DNA from: an uncultured Alphaproteobacteria bacterium
Lineage (GTDB): Bacteria > Pseudomonadota > Alphaproteobacteria > HIMB59
Assembly (NCBI GenBank): GCA_902599405.1
Contig: CACKFO010000001.1
Coordinates: 186,001 to 250,000, forward strand
DNA: 64,000 nucleotides
Direction: 5' to 3'
Part shown: in pieces, positions 32,701-40,095 of the stretch
How the letters are laid out: each line of letters begins with the position of its first letter
Position numbering within the stretch: the stretch's first letter is position 1
Position numbers and translations under genes: made by a program
Notes under the pieces: generated by a model
What the model saw: the letters and a program-made list of their open reading frames with translations, nothing else
Told to the model about the DNA's origin: nothing
Database searches by the model: none

Positions 32701-33559
32701 TTATTGTGTAGACCCTAAAACCTTAGAGGGATTAACATGGTTATCATGTTATGTCACTACAGCAAAACATATGTCATTTTATTTTTCTTTTTTAGTTGTT
32801 GTGGGTTTACTTTCTTTGGCAGCTCCATTAGCAATGGCATTTGGTTTTGCAGGCGCTACTGCTTCAAGATCTACTTTTAGAATTATTCGCTCATTAGGAA
32901 AAGGGTATCTTGCGATGATAAGAGGTATTCCAGATATTGTTTTCTTTTTATTCATTCCAATAGCACTTGATCAAGCATTTGAATATTTGCGTCATAAAGT
33001 TTTATGTTCTGATGTTACTGAGCCAATAAGGCAAGGTAATGACTTTGTCGTTTGTGAAGCTGCAAAACTTCCTTTAAATACAGCTGGCGAGTGGGTACAC
33101 GATATTTATGGATTTTCTCTAGCTTTACTTGCTTTTGGCTTTGTTTTTGGAGCTTTTGCCGGCAACGTTTTATCTGGAGCTATGTCTGCAGTTCCAAAAT
33201 CTCAAATAGAGACAGGAGAGGCTTACGGCTTTTCTCAAAGTCAAATTTTTAGAAGAATTCTCATACCACAAATGTGGATTTATGCGTTACCAGGTCTGTC
33301 CAATTTGTGGATGATTTTAATTAAAGCAACCCCACTTCTATTTCTTCTTGGCATTGAAGATATAGTCTATTGGGCTAAAGAATTAGGTGGAATTAAGACT
33401 GGTGTATATGAGTATCCTCATCCAGATTGGCGAGCTTGGTATTTTGGAGTACTTATGATTTTTTATTTATCATTAACTTATTTATCCCAATCTATATTAG
33501 ACAAAATATCAGCTCGACTTTCTAAAGGACAAGCCACTATGGCAGGTAAGGCTGGCTGA
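32693..33559 (+). CDS. Amino-acid ABC transporter permease 1
   Basis: Inner-membrane permease (288 residues) of the HisQ/HisM family with about five membrane helices (about 27-55, 66-95, 145-170, 190-215 and 245-270). The EAA loop is ETGEAYGFSQSQIFRRILIPQ. A Cys-containing periplasmic segment (about residues 100-125, CSDVTEPIRQ..CEAAKLPLN) between helices is longer than in HisQ. It ends on the same bases as the start of permease 2 (TGATG), so the pair is translationally coupled and should form the heterodimeric channel. Confidence 0.88.
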   Translation: MFSYCVDPKTLEGLTWLSCYVTTAKHMSFYFSFLVVVGLLSLAAPLAMAFGFAGATASRSTFRIIRSLGKGYLAMIRGIPDIVFFLFIPIALDQAFEYLRHKVLCSDVTEPIRQGNDFVVCEAAKLPLNTAGEWVHDIYGFSLALLAFGFVFGAFAGNVLSGAMSAVPKSQIETGEAYGFSQSQIFRRILIPQMWIYALPGLSNLWMILIKATPLLFLLGIEDIVYWAKELGGIKTGVYEYPHPDWRAWYFGVLMIFYLSLTYLSQSILDKISARLSKGQATMAGKAG

Positions 33560-34404
33560 TGTCGAGTTGTTTTCAAACACTATCAGATTACGGCCTTAGA
33601 TCTTTAGGTTATGGAGAGCGACTTTTACCAAAATCTGACATAACACTTTGTGAGCAATTTGTATTAATTGGTTCGGGAATGATTTGGAACATATACTTTG
33701 CCATTTTGGCATTACTCCTTGGATTTTTCTTTGCAACAGTTTTAGCTTTAGGCAAAAATTCAAATCTACCTCTATTTAGTGCTCCTTGTAGATTATTTAT
33801 TTTTATTTTTAGAGGCTCTCCTTTGTTCATTCAATTTTTCTTTGCATATGATTTATTTGTTCTTTTACCGAGATTAGGATTTGATATTGATCTGGGATTT
33901 CTTGTTGTTACAGTTGAAACGCGTTGGCTTACCAAAGCTTGGTTAGGTGCTTTAATTGTTTTATTTTTTAACACATCTGCTTACGCAGGAGAGATTTTTT
34001 ATGGAGCATTGCGTGCTGTCCCAAGTCAAGATTTAGAGTCAGCAGATGCGTTTGGTTTTACAGGAATTAAAAAATTCAGACGCATTATATGGCCAACTAT
34101 GCTCCGCTTGGCATGGCCCTCTTACACCAATGAAGCGATTTTTATGTTTCATGCAACAACATTGGTGTTTTTTACTGGTTTTCCAGCTTGGCAACAAAAA
34201 GGAGATGCGATTTATTATGCCAGTTATTTCGCTGATAAAACCTTTAATCCTTTTGTTCCTTATCCAATTGTTGGCTTTTACTTTATTTTGTTAACATTAT
34301 TGATAATTGTTTTATTTGGCTTAATTAATAGAAGATTGAATAAACATTTACCAACTAACGAGAGAAAAAGATTGAGGTTAAATAAGTACAATTTGATTAG
34401 ATAA
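33559..34404 (+). CDS. Amino-acid ABC transporter permease 2
   Basis: Inner-membrane permease (281 residues), partner of permease 1. It has the HisM/HisQ features FRGSPLFIQFFFAYD and the EAA loop ESADAFGFTGIKKFRRIIWP, with about five helices. A short basic C-terminal tail (NERKRLRLNKYN) is cytoplasmic. It is the last gene of the importer run and converges with the ccm cluster 16 bases later. Confidence 0.88.
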   Translation: MSSCFQTLSDYGLRSLGYGERLLPKSDITLCEQFVLIGSGMIWNIYFAILALLLGFFFATVLALGKNSNLPLFSAPCRLFIFIFRGSPLFIQFFFAYDLFVLLPRLGFDIDLGFLVVTVETRWLTKAWLGALIVLFFNTSAYAGEIFYGALRAVPSQDLESADAFGFTGIKKFRRIIWPTMLRLAWPSYTNEAIFMFHATTLVFFTGFPAWQQKGDAIYYASYFADKTFNPFVPYPIVGFYFILLTLLIIVLFGLINRRLNKHLPTNERKRLRLNKYNLIR

Positions 34405-34420
34405 CTTATTTTATATTTTA

Positions 34421-34783
34421 TTAAAATAATCTAATTTTATTTCTAATAAATATAAAAATAATTATAAGTAGAATTAAAGGCGCCCCCCAAAGTAGAATAT
34501 GATTTTTAGGTGGATTAAAAGATATTTCTTCACCATAAATTTTGATTAATTCTTGATTAATTTTCTCAATGGATATTCCAGAGCTATATTTTTTTTGGAT
34601 TTGCTCTTTTAAATTTATTGCAAACTCTGTATCAGACTCTTGAATGCTCTGACCATCGCAAACTAGACATCTGATTGTTTTGTAATAATCACTTAGTTCA
34701 TTTACACCTGCAAAGCTAATTACAGATATATGAATTATTAAAAATGGTATTATTAGCTTATAAATACTTTTCGACATCCTCAT
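34421..34783 (-). CDS. ccmH: Cytochrome c maturation protein CcmH
   Basis: Membrane-anchored periplasmic thiol oxidoreductase (120 residues) that helps reduce apocytochrome c before haem attachment. It has a signal or anchor helix at about 8-25, the redox pair Cys39 and Cys42 in RCLVCDGQSIQESD (family LRCxVCQxQsi), the conserved EEISFNPP region and a C-terminal membrane helix (about 99-115). No CcmI-like extension or separate ccmI follows. It overlaps ccmG by 26 bases if the first Met is used; Met3 is equally possible. Confidence 0.9.
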   Translation of the reverse strand: MRMSKSIYKLIIPFLIIHISVISFAGVNELSDYYKTIRCLVCDGQSIQESDTEFAINLKEQIQKKYSSGISIEKINQELIKIYGEEISFNPPKNHILLWGAPLILLIIIFIFIRNKIRLF

Positions 34784-35240
34784 AAAATAAAGGCCCTTGT
34801 ATCTTTTTTTGAGTCATTTTATTAACTATAAAAAATGTCTCTGGAACACCAATTAAACCCATCTCATAAGCTATGGTACCATCATCTCTTAAAATGTATT
34901 CAAAAGGATTTCCATGTTCATTAATCCACTCTTTAAAATTATCTTCATCGTCTCGAAAATTAATACCAATAATTGTTATACCTTTTTTTTGCATTTCCAT
35001 TAACAAAGGGTGCTCTGCTAAGCATGGCTTACACCAAGAAGCAAAAAAATTAACAATGTAAAATTCGCCTAATGTATTTTCATTAATTAAATCATTATTG
35101 TAAAAGTCTGGTGTTTCAAATATTAAATTCGATACTTCATCTCTTGAATTATTTTTGTTAGTTGATTGATTAAAGTAAAATATCACACTTACAACTAACA
35201 CTACTAATCCAACTACAGGTAATAATAGATGTCTCTTCAT
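34758..35240 (-). CDS. ccmG: Thioredoxin-like CcmG/DsbE
   Basis: Periplasmic, membrane-anchored thioredoxin-fold reductant for apocytochrome c (160 residues). An N-terminal anchor helix is at about 5-24. The active site Cys70-Lys-Pro-Cys73 lies in FFASWCKPCLAEHP, followed by GINFRDDEDNFKEW and the cis-Pro loop GVPETF. It starts inside the end of ccmF (4-base overlap). All family landmarks are intact. Confidence 0.93.
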   Translation of the reverse strand: MKRHLLLPVVGLVVLVVSVIFYFNQSTNKNNSRDEVSNLIFETPDFYNNDLINENTLGEFYIVNFFASWCKPCLAEHPLLMEMQKKGITIIGINFRDDEDNFKEWINEHGNPFEYILRDDGTIAYEMGLIGVPETFFIVNKMTQKKIQGPLFYEDVEKYL

Positions 35241-37069
35241 CGTTTTTTAACAACAGATAAAAATATAGAAAAAACAAGCATAATTGCACTTAACCATAAT
35301 AAATTTATAAATGGTTTATATACTAAATTGATCCCAACCTTATTGGTTTCAATTGTTGATATTGTTGCATAATATTGACTAAAGAGTTTATTTGTAGTAC
35401 TAACCTCATTTGTGACTTGCCCTGAGGGTTGGTAGATATTTTTTGAAGGAGAGAGCTCATTTTCTTTTTGTCCGTCAGAAATAGATAAGTCCACTGATAT
35501 TCTTTGATAATTTTGGAATTTTTCGTCATTAATATTTTTAATTATTGCAGTTTTATTATTTTGTAATTTTATTTCATTAGTGGACTCTTTTTCAAATAGT
35601 AGATTTTCTTCATAGTCAAATTGTTCAGTATATACAGCTGCGATAATAAAAAAACCAATACTTAAATGCGCCAGCCATTGAGAATAAAAACCTATATTTT
35701 TTTTAAAATTATTTTTTAAAACTAAAATACTTTTTAGAAATAATGGAACAGTAATAAATACACTAAGCGCGAAATAAAAATTATTTAAAAAATAATAGGA
35801 TACAATGCAAATCAATAGTGAAAAAATTATTATAAAAGGTATTTGTTTATCTTTTTTTTCGTGCCTTCCCCAATTAATTTGTGGTGCAAATGCCATAAAT
35901 AAAATTAATGGTGCTAGTAATAAATTAAACGCAAAATTATAATATGGTGCGCCTACTGAAACTGAAGTTTTAAGAATTATTTCGCTAAACAATGGATAAA
36001 CTGTTCCAATGAAGACAACAAGTGCAGAGCAAATAAAAAATATATTATTTAATAAAAGAAAACTCTCTCTGCTAAGTAAATTAAAAGAGTCTTCATTAAA
36101 ATTAGAGATACTTTTAATGTTTAACCTTACAGTCATAGCTAGCAAATATGCAATTATTATAATTAAAAATAATCCTCTAAGTGGATCTGTCGCAAAACTA
36201 TGAACTGATACGATTAAATTTGAACGAACTAAAAATGTCCCAAACACCGATGCAATGAAACAGTAAAGCCCTAAATTTAGGCTCCATAATTTTAATTGGT
36301 TACTTTTGATAGAAACTTGAAGGGAATGTATCAATGCGGTATTTAATAACCATGGGATTAATGAGATGTTTTCTACTGGATCCCAAAACCACCAACCTCC
36401 CCATCCTAGTTCTGAATATGCCCAGTACGAACCTAAAACTATTCCTCCAGTTAAAAAAAACCATGAAATTTTAGACCAAATCAACATTTCTTTGAATAAT
36501 TTTTCTGAAAAGTTTTTATTCACTAGCATATGTGCAGATATCACAAAGGGAACAATTAAACCAATATATCCTAGGAATAATGTTGGTGGATGAATTACAA
36601 ATAAAAAATGTTGCAAGATTGGATTCAGACCCAAACCTAAAACATTTTCATTTGCTTCTACATAAATAAATGGATTTGAGCTAATTATTACATAAAGAAT
36701 AAATAAAGTTGATATAAACAATATATTTTTATGAATCTCAACAGTTTGATTTTTATAAAGGAAAAAAACTCCAAATAAGTTAATTAAAAAAACCCATAAT
36801 AAAATTGACCCTTCATGGCTACCCCAGGCAGATGTCACTTTATAAAAAATAGGATCATCAACATAAGAATTTTCGACAACGTTTAATAAAGTGAAATCTG
36901 AAATTGAAAATGCATATACTAAAAGACCAAAGGGAATGAGGTTTATAAAATAAATTAATTTTAAAGAAGAAGTAGTTGATGGAATTACTTTCTTTAATAA
37001 ATTTATATAGAACAAGATAGTTAGCACTAATGAGATATAAATAAAGCTATTACCTAAATAAGATATCAA
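35237..37069 (-). CDS. ccmF: Haem lyase CcmF
   Basis: Polytopic inner-membrane core of the cytochrome c haem-ligation complex. At 610 residues it is a little shorter than the usual 640-660. WGSHEGS at 82-88 and the WWD domain GWGGWWFWDPVENISLIPW near residue 230 are conserved, as are HPPTLFLGY and a C-terminal periplasmic soluble loop (about 470-580) before the last helix. It directly abuts ccmE, with no intergenic base. Some divergence in the C-terminal half is normal for this family. Confidence 0.95.
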   Translation of the reverse strand: MISYLGNSFIYISLVLTILFYINLLKKVIPSTTSSLKLIYFINLIPFGLLVYAFSISDFTLLNVVENSYVDDPIFYKVTSAWGSHEGSILLWVFLINLFGVFFLYKNQTVEIHKNILFISTLFILYVIISSNPFIYVEANENVLGLGLNPILQHFLFVIHPPTLFLGYIGLIVPFVISAHMLVNKNFSEKLFKEMLIWSKISWFFLTGGIVLGSYWAYSELGWGGWWFWDPVENISLIPWLLNTALIHSLQVSIKSNQLKLWSLNLGLYCFIASVFGTFLVRSNLIVSVHSFATDPLRGLFLIIIIAYLLAMTVRLNIKSISNFNEDSFNLLSRESFLLLNNIFFICSALVVFIGTVYPLFSEIILKTSVSVGAPYYNFAFNLLLAPLILFMAFAPQINWGRHEKKDKQIPFIIIFSLLICIVSYYFLNNFYFALSVFITVPLFLKSILVLKNNFKKNIGFYSQWLAHLSIGFFIIAAVYTEQFDYEENLLFEKESTNEIKLQNNKTAIIKNINDEKFQNYQRISVDLSISDGQKENELSPSKNIYQPSGQVTNEVSTTNKLFSQYYATISTIETNKVGINLVYKPFINLLWLSAIMLVFSIFLSVVKKR

Positions 37070-37519
37070 TTAATTTCCTCTCCATTTTCCTTCTTCTTTA
37101 AGTTTGTCTATAGCGCTTTGGGGCATGTAGTTTTCATCGTGTTTGGCCAAAACTATTTCTGCAACAAAAATGTTATCTATAAATTTTCCCTCAACAATAA
37201 TACCTTTATTTTCTTCTACTAGATTTGGAAGTGTTTTAGAAAATACAACATTTACAGAATTTTGATTTTGATCAACTACTTCAAAAATCCAGTTCCCATC
37301 CAAAAATTTTAAACTATTTGTTTTAACAAGCCCCCCAACCCTTAAATACTTATTTTCTATCCCATCCATGCTTTTTAGATCAGTTGGTTCAACAAAATAT
37401 GCAATTTGATCTTTTAAAGAATAACTTATTAAAAATATAGAAGTAGAAAAGCAGGTGAATATTATTAGTAAAAAAATAAATCGCTTTCTTATTTGATTAT
37501 TTAATTTGATTATACGCAC
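37070..37519 (-). CDS. ccmE: Haem chaperone CcmE
   Basis: Periplasmic, membrane-anchored haem chaperone (149 residues) with an N-terminal helix at about 13-33 and an OB-fold. The haem-binding His127 is in LAKHDENYMP, followed by the Tyr131 ligand region. The start is GTG at 37519, inside ccmD (overlap 23 bases). An alternative start further in would remove basic residues ahead of the anchor. Confidence 0.92.
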   Translation of the reverse strand: MRIIKLNNQIRKRFIFLLIIFTCFSTSIFLISYSLKDQIAYFVEPTDLKSMDGIENKYLRVGGLVKTNSLKFLDGNWIFEVVDQNQNSVNVVFSKTLPNLVEENKGIIVEGKFIDNIFVAEIVLAKHDENYMPQSAIDKLKEEGKWRGN

Positions 37520-37628
37520 TAACCATATTAAAGACTTTTTTCTTCAGCAGCATAATTACAATCGTTGTCACAGCACAGACGACCCCGTAAAATCCATAGC
37601 AAACTAAAACGAATTCTAAACTAGTCAT
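37497..37628 (-). CDS. ccmD: Small haem-exporter protein CcmD
   Basis: A 43-residue single-helix membrane protein between ccmC and ccmE, which assists release of haem-loaded CcmE from CcmABC. My translation starts MTSLEFVLVCYGFYGVV and continues with a hydrophobic helix to residue 28 followed by LLKKKVFN, the usual basic cytoplasmic end. It overlaps ccmC by 8 bases and ccmE by 23 bases. Size, topology and position all match CcmD; sequence conservation in this family is low. Confidence 0.8.
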   Translation of the reverse strand: MTSLEFVLVCYGFYGVVCAVTTIVIMLLKKKVFNMVSAYNQIK

Positions 37629-38328
37629 TAAGTAGTATAGATCTCTCCATTTTTCTTTTTTCTATAATTATATAAAAAATGTTAGAAAACCAGAATATTG
37701 TAAGCATAAAAATACCAAAAAAACTCACTAATAATGTAATTAAATAGTCATTAGTCATACTGGGCCCTCCCATTCTTAAAACACTACTTTCTTGATGAAG
37801 AGTCGTCCACCAATCAACAGAAAATTTAACAATAGGCAGATTCACTAGTCCTATTATCGCCAAAATTGAGGCTGCAAAATCTGCTTTTTGGAAGTGCTCA
37901 AATGAATATAAAAGAAGAATGTGACCTAAGTAAATAAAAGCTAAAATTAGCATTGAAGTTAACCTCGCATCCCATACCCAATACGCTCCCCATGTCAAAT
38001 TTCCCCATATCGAACCAGTAACTAAAACTATAATGCTCATAATCAACCCTATCGGAGATAAAGATCTTGCAACTGTGAATGCCGTTGGGGATTTAAATAT
38101 TAAGCCAATGATACTGCTTATTCCCATCACTAGAAAAATCGCCAATGATAACCAAGCAGTTGGTACGTGAATAAACATTATTTTGAATGAGATACCTTGA
38201 TAATAATCATTTTCTAAAAATATGATTAGAAAAATAGAAAGACTTATTAATGCAAGTGATAATAAAATAACATATCTAGATATAGAGATCATAAAATTAG
38301 AGAGTGAATTTGGAGTTATAGCAAACAT
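37621..38328 (-). CDS. ccmC: Haem exporter CcmC
   Basis: Inner-membrane protein (235 residues, six helices) that loads haem on CcmE. The WWD motif is at about 113-120 (WGAYWVWD), with the flanking haem-ligand histidines in FIHVPTAW (His54) and TTLHQESS. VDWWTTLHQ is also family-typical. It shares one base with the ccmB stop and overlaps ccmD downstream. Confidence 0.95.
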   Translation of the reverse strand: MFAITPNSLSNFMISISRYVILLSLALISLSIFLIIFLENDYYQGISFKIMFIHVPTAWLSLAIFLVMGISSIIGLIFKSPTAFTVARSLSPIGLIMSIIVLVTGSIWGNLTWGAYWVWDARLTSMLILAFIYLGHILLLYSFEHFQKADFAASILAIIGLVNLPIVKFSVDWWTTLHQESSVLRMGGPSMTNDYLITLLVSFFGIFMLTIFWFSNIFYIIIEKRKMERSILLND

Positions 38329-38987
38329 TAGACTGATAATTTTTTTAGGGCAAAACTAGTTAGTAAAGGTGAAAAGGCCAAATTTAATAAAAAATAAGCT
38401 ACAAAAAATAAATACATTCTACCTGTATTAAAATCAATTAAATCAGTTATTGCCATAGAAAATATAAGAATAGGGACAAAAAGAGGCAACGTTAAAATAC
38501 TTGTAAGTGAGAGTCTATTATTTTTAGAGATAGTTATAGATGCAGTCATTGAAGCTATGAAAATAATACTTAAAAGTGAGAGAGCTAGAAGGACATTTAT
38601 CTTTAACAAATAAGTTAGATCAATACTTAAAATAATTAAAATTAGTGGTGAGAGTATAATGAAAAAAATGATTAAATTGAAATAGATCATCATGTTTTTA
38701 ACGAAAACAATTATTTCTAGAGAGAAAGGAGAAAGTAGATATTGATGAATTTTTGCTTCATCAAAATCTTGGCCATAAATCTTTTCAACTTTAAATATTG
38801 AGATAAAAAAAATCATTATATACAAGAAAGATAAGGGAGCATTAATTCCCATTGACTGGTGTTTTAATGATAACGCGAAAATAGCACACGAAATAATTAA
38901 TAAACAATAGAGAACAAAACTGAATACACTTCCTCTAAGCATAAGTTGAAATTCACTTAAAATTAATTTAAAAAAATTTTTTATCAT
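38328..38987 (-). CDS. ccmB: Haem exporter permease CcmB
   Basis: Membrane subunit (219 residues, about six helices) of the CcmAB ABC module that uses ATP to release holo-CcmE. Recognisable segments include KVEKIYGQDFDEAKIHQYLLSPFSLEIIV and LTSILTLPLFVPILIFS. It overlaps ccmA by 4 bases and ccmC by one, in a tightly coupled operon. Confidence 0.9.
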   Translation of the reverse strand: MIKNFFKLILSEFQLMLRGSVFSFVLYCLLIISCAIFALSLKHQSMGINAPLSFLYIMIFFISIFKVEKIYGQDFDEAKIHQYLLSPFSLEIIVFVKNMMIYFNLIIFFIILSPLILIILSIDLTYLLKINVLLALSLLSIIFIASMTASITISKNNRLSLTSILTLPLFVPILIFSMAITDLIDFNTGRMYLFFVAYFLLNLAFSPLLTSFALKKLSV

Positions 38988-39586
38988 GTTAATTGAAGCG
39001 TTTTATAATTATTTAAACTAACGTTTTGATGACTTGCTAATATAATTATTCCCTTATTTTCTAACTTTTTCTCAAATAAGCTGTTTAAATTTATTATTGT
39101 TCTATCATCTAGTCCACTAAATGGATCATCTATAATCCAAACTGGTTTATTAACTAACATAAGTAGTAACAATTGAAGTTTTTTCTTTTGACCGTATGAA
39201 AGCTGGTAAAATTTTTTATCAAGATTTAATTCCTGAAAAAAATAGTTTACACTTTTATCTTTTATAGAATTATTGAATTTTACATTGTGTATTGAAAGCC
39301 AGTATTCAATATTTTGATTTAAAGTTAGTGAGTCATGAGCAAAGTTAGTTTCACCAATATATAAAAAATGTTGAGAGGCAATATGGTTATTAATTACTAG
39401 ATTTTTATAAGTTATACTGCCATCTAATGGGTCGATAAAATTGACGATGTTAGATAGAAGGGTTGTTTTGCCCACACCATTCGCACCCTGAATGAGTAAT
39501 AGCTCCCCAGGACGTAATTTAAAATTGATATTTTTATAGATAAGAGTATTTCCTCTAGCAAAAGATAAGTTATTAACTTCTATCAT
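38984..39586 (-). CDS. ccmA: Haem exporter ATP-binding protein CcmA
   Basis: Cytosolic ATPase of CcmAB (200 residues, normal for the family). Walker A GANGVGKTT at 34-42, signature LSYGQKKKLQL (a usual variant of LSGGQ in CcmA), and Walker B IIDDPFSGLDD. It is the first gene of the ccm run. The promoter must lie in the short stretch before it, which also contains the terminator of the H1-like gene. Confidence 0.93.
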   Translation of the reverse strand: MIEVNNLSFARGNTLIYKNINFKLRPGELLLIQGANGVGKTTLLSNIVNFIDPLDGSITYKNLVINNHIASQHFLYIGETNFAHDSLTLNQNIEYWLSIHNVKFNNSIKDKSVNYFFQELNLDKKFYQLSYGQKKKLQLLLLMLVNKPVWIIDDPFSGLDDRTIINLNSLFEKKLENKGIIILASHQNVSLNNYKTLQLT

Positions 39587-39618
39587 AAAAAAAAAGCGGG
39601 TGATTATAACCCGCTTTT
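39587..39618 (-). terminator. Terminator of the H1-like gene
   Basis: Ten-pair perfect stem AAAAGCGGGT/ACCCGCTTTT with a seven-base loop (GATTATA). On the minus strand it is followed by a run of T (the A run at 39587-39595 on the plus strand). It lies between the H1-like gene and ccmA, both on the minus strand, so it separates the two transcripts. Confidence 0.88.
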
Positions 39619-39647
39619 GAAGTTTTAAATATTTAAAACTTAGAAAA

Positions 39648-39983
39648 TTATCTTCTTTTTCTTGAAGCTTTCCTCTTCTTAGGTGCTGCTTTTTTCTTGG
39701 CAGCTTTCCTTTTCTTAGGAGCTGCTTTCTTTTTCTTAGGTGCTGCTTTTTTCTTTGCAGCTTTCCTCTTCTTAGGTGCTGCTTTTTTCTTTGCAGCTTT
39801 CCTTCTTACAGCTTTTTTCTTTGTTGCTTTTTTCTTCTTAGGTGCTGCTTTCTTTTTTGCAGCTTTTCTTTTAGGTGCTGCTTTCTTTTTTGCAGCCTTC
39901 TTCTTTTTAGGTGCTACCTTTTTTGCAGCTTTCCTTTTCTTAGGAGCTGCCTTTTTCTTTGCAGCTTTTCTCTTTTTAGCCAT
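39648..39983 (-). CDS. Histone H1-like Lys/Ala/Pro-rich DNA-binding protein
   Basis: A 111-residue, extremely basic protein built almost entirely of KKAAPKKRKAAKKKAAP-type repeats, ending in KASRKRR. This is like bacterial H1-like nucleoid proteins (Hc2, BpH1, AlgP tails). It has no folded domain and probably binds DNA or RNA non-specifically. AAGGAGG sits just before the ATG, implying strong translation. The DNA is a degenerate purine/pyrimidine repeat, so its length may vary between strains. It has its own terminator and a 14-base palindrome upstream. Confidence 0.82.
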   Translation of the reverse strand: MAKKRKAAKKKAAPKKRKAAKKVAPKKKKAAKKKAAPKRKAAKKKAAPKKKKATKKKAVRRKAAKKKAAPKKRKAAKKKAAPKKKKAAPKKRKAAKKKAAPKKRKASRKRR

Positions 39984-40004
39984 TATAGCCTCCTTACTTT
40001 TTAC

Positions 40005-40018
40005 ACTTACTAGTAAGT
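40005..40018. promoter_or_regulatory. Perfect 14-base palindrome upstream of the H1-like gene
   Basis: ACTTACTAGTAAGT, centred about 28 bases upstream of the H1-like ATG. On the minus strand a TATACT resembling a -10 element overlaps its edge. A repressor or regulator site is possible; no known consensus was recognised. Confidence 0.35.
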
Positions 40019-40095
40019 ATAAAACGAATATTTAATAATATTCATTTTCTAAAAAAAAATTTAAGAAAGTATTTAATTAAGTCAACATTTTATTT

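Noticed and set aside
39697-40035. Plus-strand frame of Phe/Ala/Leu-rich sequence opposite the H1-like gene
   Set aside because: It is the mirror of the lysine/alanine repeat codons. The minus-strand gene has a strong ribosome site and its own terminator.
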